Origin: Acanthochromis polyacanthus
Taxonomy: Eukaryota > Chordata > Actinopteri > Pomacentridae
Assembly: GCF_021347895.1 (NCBI RefSeq)
Contig: NC_067123.1
Coordinates: 5,151,828-5,215,827 of the forward strand
Direction: 5' to 3'
Length of the DNA stretch: 64,000 bases
Position 1 is the stretch's first letter. Every line of letters starts with the position of its first letter. This document shows, piece by piece, positions 11,901-23,912 of the stretch. A model generated the notes under the pieces. It made no database searches. It was not told where the DNA came from and saw nothing but the letters and a program-made list of their open reading frames with translations. The translations under genes and the position numbers were made by a program.

Positions 11901-14900
11901 GCTGGAATATACAGAAGTATCCACCTGAAGGATTTGCAGGTAAACACATGGTTTAATATATCAGTTTATTACTGAAAAATATCTAAATTACACTTGAGGA
12001 GACGCACAGGTCAGTAAATGGTTTAATTAATGCATTTATAGCTGGAATATAATGAAGCATCGCCCTGAAGGATTTACCAGCAGAAACAGAGTTCAATAAA
12101 GCCTGTAATTACTGGAAATGAACTGAAATACACCGAAGGAGACACACAAGTAACCATAACAGCTTAATAATGATCAAAAATACCTGGATTACACCTGTAG
12201 GGTTAAAATAATGAGACACTCGGTTCATAAAGAGCTTCAGGTTCATCTGAGTTTAAAACAGCATCAAGGTTTGACTGAAATCACAACAAAACCATCTCCA
12301 CTGATGATTAACTTTAAAGTTTTTACTGATTATCTAAAGCGGAGTTAAGGTTTGTGCTGTTGTATGTTTTTGTTGTTCTCTGGTTGTTGTTTTTTTCTGA
12401 TCCTGCACAGAGACAACGGATGTTAATCAGCAAATGCTTACTCTGCTGCAGCTACTTTGAATCGTGTGCAAAAAATAAAAGAGATGTGAGAGAATAAGGA
12501 AGAATAAAGATGCAGAAATGTTAGAAATGTTAGCTAGGAAGAAGGTGATAAAGAGACGATATGATGTGAGAGAGAAGTTTATGAACTTTGTGGTCATTGC
12601 TGAATCTGCAGAATAAAATCTCACCCAGAATCTCTCCGAACATGAAGACCAGACAGATGACTGACACCAGGCAGAGTCTTTTCCTGGCAGATTTCTTCTC
12701 CGTCTCCCGGTCCTGCTGGGCGTGGCTGTTGTCATGGCAATGGTTGATGCCACCATCTTTCTGCGGCACCTCGAGGTTCGTCACGCTGGACAAAAATAAA
12801 TAAATCAGAACACATGTGGAGATTACATTACATGTTTATTTATTTTGGAGAAAATTATTATATTCTCTTTAATCAAAGCAGAAAATATAAAGAAACTCAG
12901 TGGCAATGAATCACTGACAGAGAAGAGGCTTTTGCATTTCTACTTTTTCAAGAGTTCATTGAAAATAAAAGAGATAACATGACATAATTTTAACTTTTTT
13001 TACCTTTATTTAGGTGAATTTTGAAACAACAGCAGCTCTGTGTTGTATTTACAGTCAATTAGAAAAGCACTCAGAGCACAGTACTCCATCAAAGCTGCTC
13101 ATTCCCCCATATGGCATTGTCAGAAATGCAGCATATTTTTGTAGAAATGCAGCATTTGCTTATTAGTTATTGATGATCAGAAATCACAACACCACAGAAT
13201 GTGTCCATTTAATATAGATGTACTCACAAACAAAATGACCTTGTGCTGAGTACAGGCGTGTGTTATGCATATGTATGTTATGTACGGATACCGAATCATG
13301 TGACCTAAGTATGTAGCGGAATTGATGGGACTCAGAAACACCCCCACAATTTAATCAGTTGTTCCTTGCATGATGTCTAACAGATAAGTCCTGATAAGTC
13401 CTCAGTGGTGGATTCGTAGCAGGATCACATGGTTACAGTGACACAATGATACAGAAATCTTTAACAAATCCACAGATCCAGACTATAAATCGCATCACTG
13501 CCAAAATCTTATCTTTTGGTCCTTGTAATCATTTCTTCCTTCCCTGAAAATTTCATCCGAATCCGTTGGTCTGTTGTTGAGCAATGTTGCGAACAGACAG
13601 ACAAATGTACGCAGGTCGTCACTCTGTGTTCTTTGGGGGAGTAATAAATGAGTTGTGTTGTTTTTTTACCTTGTTCTGTCATTTTGTGTTTCGATACAGC
13701 TGTTTTGTGTCTCTTAGTTGTTGTTTTTTAAACCCTGCTGGAATATGTTTTGTTCACAGATCATCAGAAAGTCAAAAATACAAATTTTTACTCCACCAAG
13801 GAACGCAGCGGAGTTATGTAACATTCGCGTCTGTCTGTCTGTTAACAACATTACTCAAAAACAAACTAACGGATGTGGATGAAATTTTCAGGGAAGGTCA
13901 GAAATGACACAAGGACCAAGTGATTAGATTTTGGCAGTGATGCAGCTTATAGTCTGGATCCATGGATTTGTTAAAGATTTCTGTATCATTGTGAGATAGC
14001 GGCACGTTGTCACTGTAACCATGACAACAAGTGAACACGACATCAGCTGCCTGCTGACGATCACATGGTTGTGATTCTACTACAAATCCACCACTGAGGA
14101 CTTATCAGGACTTATCCATCAGAAATGATCCAAGGAACAACTGACTGAATTGTGGGGGTGTTTCTGAGTCCCATCAATTCTGCTACATATTTAGGTCACG
14201 TGATTCAGTATCCATACATAACATACACATGCAGAGCACACAGCTGTGCTCAGTGCAAGGTCATTTTGTTTGTGGGTACTTCTATATTAAATGGACATAT
14301 TCTGTGGTGTTGTGATTTCTGCCACGATTTCTTTTCATGATTTCAGCTGTCAGAAATGATGCGACGACTGACCAGCCTTGGTGGAGTACAGAGCTCTTTT
14401 GTTGTTTTTCTAGTTTTTACTATTTCTGGCTTATCAATGGTGTCACTCTTTAAAAAGATTATTTTCAAAACATCAGGTTTTAGAGTTCAGGTGGTTTTTA
14501 GTGAGAAATATTGCAGAAATTCTCTTTTACAAGTAAAGAGCAGCGTTTCCATTAAGATTCAATACCAAAAGTAAAATTACCCTTCAAAATAAATGTGACT
14601 AGAATGAAGCACATGTCAGAACTGAAAACTTTAAGAGTTTCATTTTCAAACACTGTAAACAACGTGGGTATCGTTTACCCTGGGATGAAAATAAACTAAA
14701 AGCTTCAGCTTCAGGACATGTTTAGCTCATTTTCATGCCCATAAAGTTACAAACAGACCAGTTGGATGAAGAAGCTGCAGAACATCAAACAAGATTTTAG
14801 TTAGTTTAGTTTGAAGCAACAGCAAATATTTGCATAAAGCTTAAATATGACATGAAGAAAATGGTAGCTGCTGTTTTTTCACTATTTTTTTGCTGCATTT

Positions 14901-15397
14901 CTTTCTTCTTTTTTTATTCTGTTGATATATTGTTGTGCCTCAAACTGGGTCCAATTAACTCACGAAACCTTTATTCTGTTGGTCTGCACTAGATAAAATA
15001 AATATAAAATAAAGTACTATTTACGATGAACTGGACATTAAAGTAGCTCTAATAATCAGAATATTAACGGGGTGAATCGGTTCCTCTGATTAGAAGTTAA
15101 ACTTTAAACTCCTCCTGAGTGTTTCCTTCAGAAATCAGCTGAACTTTTGCATTTTGCGCTCAGTTTGTCCAGAGTCTCGTGTGAAAAAACCCTGAAGGCT
15201 GGAGAGCAAACTGAGGAAGTTTATCTGATCACAGAACTTTAAATACGGATTAATTTGTGAGGGTTTCTCTGGTAAACACGGAGATGACCTCTGTTAAACA
15301 ATGATCAGATTATTTCTTTTAATTACCCTTCAGTTGCTGAGTAGCTCTTCTGCTGCGTCGCCAGGTGAAGCTTCTCCGGGTCGCTGTTCTTGAACAT
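5940..15397 (-). CDS. slc30a8: SLC30A-family zinc transporter, best match ZnT8
   Basis: Nine exons, minus strand, in transcription order: 15397-15327, 12785-12625, 11724-11578, 10345-10192, 10118-9988, 8625-8513, 7597-7492, 7386-7252, 6085-5940. They sum to 1164 nt, 387 aa, with every junction in frame (human ZnT8 is 369 aa). The product is a cation-diffusion-facilitator Zn2+/H+ antiporter that loads zinc into vesicles; ZnT8 serves insulin granules. Visible features are six membrane segments, HxxxD zinc sites in TM2 (DAAHLLVD) and TM5 (HVVGD), a His-rich loop between TM4 and TM5 ([22 protein letters not shown]), and a cytosolic C-terminal domain ending [19 protein letters not shown] and the order with aard, rad21 and utp23 favour ZnT8. 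The NIIM...[12 protein letters not shown] loop also resembles ZnT2 (slc30a2), the main alternative. The exon 1 start is chosen because its donor phase joins exon 2 exactly. Confidence 0.92.
6768..7130. mobile_element. Short terminal-inverted-repeat element in slc30a8 intron 8
   Basis: The stretch from cattgtctataatt (about 6877) to cattaaactgtag (about 7030) recurs at 62633-62800 in the same orientation with about 80% similarity by eye. The right edge here (ctgaggaggtttaggggaag, about 7107-7126) is the complement of the left edge of the other copy (ccctaaacctcctcag, about 62431). The pair therefore looks like one family of non-autonomous DNA transposon with inverted ends. Confidence 0.55.
8956..9535. 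repeat. Retroposon-like tail plus (GATGA)n microsatellite in slc30a8 intron 5
   Basis: About 80 bp beginning tttatctcatttatggagc and ending acaaattataaaatttgaa is followed by about 480 bp of degenerate gatgagatgagata repeat. The same two-part cassette is present in the next intron but one, at 10436-11015. The open frames on the minus strand here (Ser/Leu/Ile/His-rich) are products of the repeat and not genes. Confidence 0.85.
10436..11015. repeat. Second copy of the retroposon-tail plus (GATGA)n cassette, slc30a8 intron 3
   Basis: It starts ttttatttatggagcact and continues through caaattataaaatctgaat into gatgagat repeats, parallel to 8956-9535. At about 10642-10695 a 50-bp fragment (ggctccagcacccccgc, then gatggatgga) is inserted. 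It matches the complement of the start of the interspersed repeat at 16588-16965. The remainder of this intron to 11577 is AT-rich with nothing recognised. Confidence 0.8.
11725..12215. repeat. Irregular 60-72 bp tandem repeat at the slc30a8 intron 2 / exon 3 junction
   Basis: About seven diverged units, each holding a version of cacctgtagggacacacagg followed by taa and a gtttaat block (near 11791, 11851, 11923, 11991, 12063, 12130, 12191). The exon 3 acceptor region itself, ccacctggagaacatacagg (11721-11740), is the first unit. On the coding strand the authentic acceptor CTCCAG|GTGGGTACTT is echoed by, for example, CTTCAG|GTGGATACTT at about 11910-11930. The array thus carries diverged copies of the exon 3 splice junction. 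Confidence 0.75.
13072..14396. repeat. Large inverted pair of one interspersed repeat in slc30a8 intron 1
   Basis: The left arm (about 13072-13645) and right arm (about 13790-14396) are copies of the same repeat in opposite orientation around a spacer of about 145 bp. Paired landmarks are actccatcaaagctgctc against gaccagccttggtggagt, aaatgaccttgtgctgag against ctcagtgcaaggtcattt, and cagacagacaaatgtacg against attcgcgtctgtctgtct. The motif actccaccaaggaacgc...ggagttatgt is a familiar fish interspersed repeat. The arms are diverged but could fold into a hairpin of over 500 bp in the pre-mRNA. Confidence 0.85.
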
Positions 15398-15566
15398 GAT
15401 GAAGCTAAAGGTTCCTCAGAAACGGTCCAGACCGGAACAGATGGAGAACCTTCTGCTGAAGTTCTGCTGCTCCTCACAGGTTCCTGCTGGTTGTTCTGCT
15501 GCTGCGGGTTCTCTTCACTGTCTGCTGCCGTGTGACTGGACGGACCGTGTGCACAGCTGCACAGCT

Positions 15567-15578
<12 letters not shown>

Positions 15579-15655
<77 letters not shown>
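15579..15655. repeat. (AC)n microsatellite in the slc30a8 5' flank
   Basis: About 38 AC dinucleotides, preceded by gcgcgcgc. It lies 180-260 bp upstream of the slc30a8 start codon, so it is probably in the promoter or 5' UTR and likely length-variable between individuals. The Cys-Val and Thr-His open frames across it are artefacts. Confidence 0.97.
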
Positions 15656-15656
<1 letters not shown>

Positions 15657-16587
15657 CCGAGCTGTGCGCAGAACCGAACTCCTCCATCAGTTCCCGCCCC
15701 CCCGTCTTTAACCAGCCGGCACTCACAGTTACACAATCAAACACAGTGCCGTGCGACCATCGCGTCACATGTTACCGAACATACCGGCAGCACCTCCGGT
15801 AATTAACAGACTCCCCTCCAATAACCGGCTGTCTTCATTGCTTTCACACAAAATGCATTCAGTGACTAAAGCCACCAAAATCCATGAACTCTTTTCTCAG
15901 TTACTACTTCACCATCTGCAAAACACCGGACTTTTACAGCACATTGTTCAAATGCTAACACACTTTGTGCAAAACAGTTAAAAACACAATCAAAACAGAA
16001 TAATGGGGGGGGGGGGGCACGCGGAATTTCTGCTGCAGCCACACAGAAATCTACTGAAAATCATATCAAAACATTGACAGTAAAAATAAATTTTAAAAAA
16101 TGATTTAGTTCCAAACACAGCTGAGTGTAGTTGTCAGCTGAAAACTGATTCAGGTGAGCTGTGTTTGGCCTCATCAGAAACCATACACCAAAGGAGACAC
16201 TGAAAAAGGTTCTACCCACAATGCATCTCCAGAGAAGACATCAGATGTAATGGATGAAAACATGAGGCCAAATGCAGACGACAGGGTGTGAATGTTGCAG
16301 TATACATGTGTTGTTGGTTTTTGAGTTTTATCTCTTGATTTCTATTCTGCCCCCTGAATTCTGAGATTCTACATTCTGTTTTTGTTTACAGTAAACTTTT
16401 AATTTTTTGTAAGGTCCCAAAGTACCGATGCGAACGCACAGAGAAAATACGGAAATGTTGTTGAAGTAAACTGTTGCATTCTTGGTTCATTCTTGTTGCA
16501 AAATATTACAGTGATTTAGAACAATCAAAGTGCAAAGATCTGATTTGATAATAAAATACTGATTTATCTAAAGTGAAATCATTTAAA
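15656..16587. other. slc30a8 upstream region, no gene
   Basis: GC-richer to about 15830, probably the slc30a8 proximal promoter, then ordinary intergenic DNA. A run of 12 G residues sits near 16006-16017. No coding signal was recognised. Confidence 0.4.
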
Positions 16588-16965
16588 CTTCCATCCATCC
16601 ATCCTCTATACACCGCTTTATCCTCACTAGGGTCGTGGGGGTTGCTGGAGCCTATCTCAGCTGACTCGGGTGAAGGCAGGGGACACCCTGGACAGGTCAC
16701 CAGTCTGTCACAGGGCTACATATACAGACACACAATCACACTCACATTCACACCTACGGACAATTTAGAGTAACCAATTAACCTCAGCATGTTTTTGGAC
16801 TGTGGGAGGAAGCCGGAGTACCCGGAGAAAACCCACACATGCACAAAGAGAACATGCAAACTCCATGCAGAAAGATCCCAGACCAGGCCGGGATTCAAAC
16901 CAGGGATCTTCTTGCTGCAAGGCGAACGTGCTAACCACTAATCCACTCATCATTTAAACTGGAAA
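16588..16965 (+). mobile_element. Interspersed retroposon-type repeat
   Basis: A familiar fish repeat beginning ccatccatccatcctct, then accgctttatcc, ggttgctggagcctatc, ggacaccctggacaggtc, ttggactgtgggaggaag, gagaacatgcaaactcc and a tRNA-like gggattcaaaccaggg near the end. It belongs to the widespread class usually annotated as the 3' part of RTE-type LINEs or a derived SINE; I cannot decide which. A small piece of the same family lies in slc30a8 intron 3 (about 10642-10695). The stretch from 16966 to the next element is ordinary intergenic sequence. Confidence 0.8.
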
Positions 16966-18002
16966 GATTAAAATTTATTTCATGTAATGCTCTCTGTTGT
17001 GGGGATTTTGTGGCTCAATGTGCTCAGAGAGACGGTGTTTGTTTCCAAAATGAGACTATTTGCTGGTGTTGTGGTTGAATGAGCTTATTTTGAGACATGA
17101 ATTAAGTGTTTTGTTGGTGAGAAACAGTTTTGGGGATGAGATTCACGGTTTAGCTGAGATGCAGGCTGTGCTGAGAGCTTTGAACATGTGACTTCAGTTT
17201 GGACCAATGCTTGGTGGCAGTTGGGAAAAAACTATAATTGAACAAACTATAGCTAATCCTGTAGTTTTGTTTCCAGCAGGTGGAGACAAAGAGCCATAAA
17301 CGGAAAGTGTTCAGGCGTTCTAGAGAAACACCTGTAAGAGTCTTCTAACCAGCAAACCAACATGAGGACGCTGCTTCTGATCTTATTGTGGATCATTTTG
17401 TCCCCAGCAGAAAGAAAAGTAGAAGCAAAATCTGCAAGTTTTCTGATTTATATTACAGTTTTTTTCAATTTATAAGACGCTAAATTCCACACAGCCATCA
17501 ACTGACTGCACACATTTCTCATAAACAGGACTCTGCTGTCCAAAGTTTGGACACTATTCATGGTTTTCACACAGTTTCCAGAACTCTTGCACTCCTTTTG
17601 CAAAACACTAAACACATTTCTTGCTCATTTGAACACACCATTTCCCTCATAGCACACATTTTTCAGAAAGTGAACACCAGGAAGCAGAATTGGGACGCTG
17701 TTCCAACACTGCTGTCACATTTACAGCTTTTCTCAATTGCTAAAACACTAAACTCTATTGTCTGAACCAAATTCTCAGTTGCCTGAACCCACTTATTGAA
17801 TCAGTCACTCTTTTGGCTAAACCATAAGCCCTTTTCACCTGTTTAGACACGTCTTGTCAACACATTGTCATTGTGATGCACCGGTGTTGCATAATGGTGA
17901 GCACTGGTGAGCAAAAGTCAAACACAGTTAAAGCTCAGGCGTCACCAGTTGAACACAACTGAAAATTGATCACACTTTTGGCTAATAATGTGAGGGTACA
18001 TA

Positions 18003-19637
<1,635 letters not shown>

Positions 19638-21037
19638 TATAAGCCAGAGCACTGGTTTGTGAGGCACTGGCCAGAGAAAATTCTGCTTCACAAGTGCTGG
19701 TAAAATTACAGAAAGTGTACATGACTGACTTTTCCCTCTGTTTTGTGTGTGTTTGTTCCAGAGAGTTTTTCAGTTGGATTCTGATGATACACATAAATAC
19801 ACCTGGAACAATGTTAGTTTTCATAGAGGACTATTGATTTGGGAATGGTTCAATATGAACCCTCAAGTTATCGTGATTTTTCTGCCTCCATATTCTCCCT
19901 TTCTGAATCCTATAGAAGAATTCTTCTCTACATGGAGGTGGAAGGTTTTTGAGCAGCAGCCATAGTTTGGGAAAATCTTTTGCCATCAATGGTCTTGACA
20001 TGTGCTGATGTTTCTGTTGATCCATGTTAGGGCTGGATCAGACACACTAGGTCCTTCTGTCCAGAGAAAATGTGTCCTGTGATGTAGATGAAGTCCTGTG
20101 GCCTGACCCAGTGCGAAGAAATGATGCTGTGGCAGAGTAATGCACTTCTTTTCTTTGTACTTCATTTGTAAATTTTTGTGCTTTATTTTTACGTACCAGT
20201 GCTACATGTAAATGCACAGCATTTCTGTTTTTTTGCAAATTCTTTTTTCTATGTACAAGTGTTACAAATGCTCAGGTATTTTGTTTTGCAACATGCATTT
20301 AGCCTAAATAACCATTTATTTGTACCACTTCATGTCCTGAGCGTTGTGTTTTCCTTTTTTCTATGTAGTGTTCAGTGACTGCTCAGTAGAGTATTTAATT
20401 TTGATCGACTTGAGGCATGATTTGACAGCAAAGTTCAGTTATGAGCACAGATTGAACTGTTTTGGGGTGAAAGTTTGGTTTTGCAAGAAGAGTCAGAGGT
20501 TTTGTGAATGTAGCTTGAAAACCGGGTTTGGTGTTCACAGTTTAGGGAAAAGGAGAGCAGCTTTCCAGGAATGTGTCTTAGCTATCGAGAAAAACTGTAA
20601 TAAAATGTGTTTATAGTTTTTACAATAGTGTTTCATTTTGCACAGGATCTGAAGTGTTTTCCATATTGTGTGTGTGGTTGTGCTAATTGTGTGTAGTGTT
20701 TTGAAATTCCAAGCCCTGTTTTCAAAATCGTGTTTAAGCAATTGTAAAAAAAAACTGTAAATGTGACAGCAGTGTTGGAACAGCATCCCAGTTCTGCTTC
20801 CTAGTGTTCACTTTTTGAAAAATGTGTGCTATGAGGCAAATAGTGTGTTCAAATGAGCAAAAAATGTGTTCAGAGTTCTGCAAAAAGAGTGCAAGACTTT
20901 TGGAAGCTGTGTGCAAACCATGAATAGTGTCCAAAATGTGGACAGCAGAGTCTTGTTTATAAGAAATGTGTGCAGTCAGTTGATGGCTGTGTGCAGGGAA
21001 TGGAATTTAGTGTCTTATCAACCGAGAAAAACTGTAA

Positions 21038-21449
21038 TAATGTGAATCTGCAGTGTCACTAATGACATGAAACAAGATTTAAAAAGTAAAGTATTTCTTT
21101 TAAAGCAGAAGTAGAGTTTAGAAGTAACTGACAGAGTTGATAAAGTTCTTTCTGCTTCAGTAGTCTTCAGTTTGTGTGACGCTGACCTCAGATCAGTGAC
21201 GTCAGCAGCTTTAAATGTCAACACAAAGAACCTGAAGCTTCTTCTGGTTGCTTTTTATTCCTGAAGAATCCGTCTGGTCTAAAAATAGAGTCTCGCTGTT
21301 ATTTTGGTTCTGAGCGTCTGTTGGGCTGTGAACAAGGAGGTTACCACGGTTACCGGGGCAGCAGACAAACAGCCGATGGAGGTTAGTCACACATCAGTGT
21401 TCACAATGTTCTAGTGAAACTGACCACAGACCAGCACACTGTAAAACAT
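21038..21449. promoter_or_regulatory. Possible regulatory patch with CRE and MEF2-type sites
   Basis: A perfect CRE palindrome TGACGTCA at 21197-21204 and a MEF2-type CTAAAAATAG at 21279-21288 lie in non-repetitive DNA between two repeat blocks. Nothing shows which gene, if any, they serve. Such motifs also occur by chance. Confidence 0.25.
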
Positions 21450-23640
21450 GCACCGTTTAACTGTCACTTCATCACATATTCACTGTTCTTTCATTGATTT
21501 TAGCTGTTTGAAGAAATTACAGATGATATCCTATAAAAATTACAGAAAGATAACTATTAATTCACATATTAAACCAACAAAACGGGCTGAATCTGTAAAT
21601 TATGTCCACATCAAAAAGACATTTTTACAGATACTAATTTGTTCTTTCAGACCGTTTGATTGCTGAAAAACTGATTGTATTTAACTGTATTTAAATCACA
21701 AAAAATATCATTATTTTAAGGATACTTACTGTTATCTGAGATAAAATATGTGGATTTTTAACTCTTATTTTACAGATTTTCCTAATTTTGCTAATTTACT
21801 GTTAACTAGTAAAAATTTACAGAGAATAATATTAATTTACAAAAATAAAATTAAAAAAAAACACACCAAGCCTGTAAATAATGCCTACATCAAAATCTGT
21901 GATCTGTATTTTCACAAGAAATCTAACAGGTTTAGGTTGTCTTTAAATCTGCAGAAAATCTCCTTATTTTACAGATATTTGAAGAAAAATTATAAATATT
22001 AATTATAAATATATTAGAAATTGTAGCTATTTTTAACTGCTATTTATTTTGTATGTTTTATTAAATTGCAAATAATATATTTTAACAATCACAGAAAACA
22101 CATTTATTCAAAACAGGCAAAACTTTATTTCTACAAATATACAATTTGTTCTTTCTTCTAGTAAAATTGCACAGGAAAAAATGTAATGTAAATAATGTCC
22201 ACAACAAAAATAGTCATCCATATTTTCACAAAAAAATGTAACAGATTTTCATTGTCCTTAAATCTGCAGAAAATAACATTATTTTACAGACATTTGCTGA
22301 TATTTGAAGAAAAATGATTAATATTAATTATTAATATTTTTAAAATTGCAGGTAATTTTTTAACTGTTGCAGATTTTGTGTTTTGTTAAATTACAAATAA
22401 TGTCTCTTTAAAATCACAGAGAAATAATTAATTTAAGTGTTAACTGTAAAATTCAAAACAGCCAAAACTGTTGGATGATATCTGAGTTTTTATAAAAATA
22501 TAACTTGTTCTCCTGCAAGTAAAATTGCACAGTCAGTCTCTATTTAAATCTAGAAATATAGTGTTATTTAAAGGATATTTGCTGTTACCTGGGGGGAATG
22601 TTCCTTATATCTTTAACTCTTATTTTACAGATCTACTTGGTTCTGTTAAATTACAGTTAACTAGTAAAAAATTCCAGTAAAGGGTCTTAATTTATATGAT
22701 GTCAGGACAAAATAAACAGACCAGGCCTGTAAATAATGTCCACATCAAAAATAGTAATCTGTATTTTCACAAAAAATGAACAGGTTTTTATTGTCCGTAG
22801 ATCTGCAGAAAATAACATTATTTTGCAGACATTTGAAGAAAAATTATGAATATGAAGGGATAAAAATTGTAGCTAATGTTTACTGGTTTTCAATGTTTTG
22901 TTAAATTACAAATAACATATTTTCAAAATCACAGAAAAAAATATTAATTTACACGTTAGCTTTAAAATTCAAAACGGGCAAATCTGTTGTAGAAAATCTG
23001 AATTTCTACAAATATACAATTTGTTCTTCTGCTAGAAAATTATACAGTTAATCTGTATTTAAATCAGCTAAAATATCATCACCTTAAGGATATTTGGAAC
23101 AAAATCATGCATATTTTTCAGCCTTATTATCCCAGTTTTCTTAAATTTCAGCTAACTAGTAAAATTACAGAAAAGCTTGCTAATTTACATGAAGTCTGGA
23201 AAAAACAAATATCCACATCAAAAATGATAATCTGTGTTTTCACAAAATGAGTTTATTCTACTTAAATCTGCAGAAAATCTCATTATTTTACAGATATTTG
23301 AAGAAAATTATAAATATTTAAAAATGTAACTGTTACAGATGTAGGTTTTGTTAAATTACAAATATTACTTTTTAAAAATCACAGAAAAAGTAATAATTCA
23401 CGTGTAAACTGTAAAATTCAAAACGGGCTATAAAAATCTATATTTCTACAAATATATAATCTGTTCTCCTGCCAGTGAAATCACACAGTTAAACCATTTA
23501 AATCAGCTAAAAGCATCATTATATTGCAGATATTTGCTGTTATTTTCACAGTTTCTTCAGTTTTTTTAAGTGTTACAGCTTTAGGCTGTTTTTTTCTGGC
23601 ACCAGGTTTTTTTTACAGTTTTTATTTTTTTGTAGTGTAG
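21450..23640. repeat. Diverged AT-rich tandem repeat, four to five long units
   Basis: Landmarks recur in the same order: aaatctgcagaaaat followed by atttgaagaaaaat (about 21945, 22260, 22800, 23270), ttaaattacaaata followed by atcacagaaaa (about 22058, 22388, 22900, 23353), and ttaactagtaaaa (about 21800, 22655, 23153). Spacing is roughly 310-540 bp, with one unit shortened. There is no coding content; the open frames are lysine- and asparagine-rich noise. Confidence 0.75.
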
Positions 23641-23744
23641 ATCTTTGTGTTTATGTGTGGATCAGTGTGAATTAAAGCTCAGTTCTCCTCCATCTGTTAA
23701 CCAACCAGAACTCACACTGGTCTTTTCAAAGATACACAAATGCC

Positions 23745-23800
23745 GTCGCCATGGAGACCCCCCCGCCTCCTGTCGCCATGCGGACGAAGTTCTGACGTCA
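23745..23800. promoter_or_regulatory. X-box-like element plus perfect CRE upstream of the LURAP1-like gene
   Basis: GTCGCCATGGAGAC (23745-23758) matches the RFX X-box consensus at about 11 of 14 positions. TGACGTCA (23793-23800) is a perfect CREB/ATF site. Both lie 110-170 nt upstream of the start codon at 23913 in a locally GC-rich patch, consistent with a core promoter. Function is inferred from motif match only. Confidence 0.45.
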
Positions 23801-23912
23801 CGGCGACTCAAAGCATCCATCAACCGGTAACGCTGGTTCAGTTTGTCCAAGAATAAAAGTCCTCGGAGCTGCAGGAGCCTGAGAAGAGAACCCTGGAGAA
23901 CCCAGCAGCACC

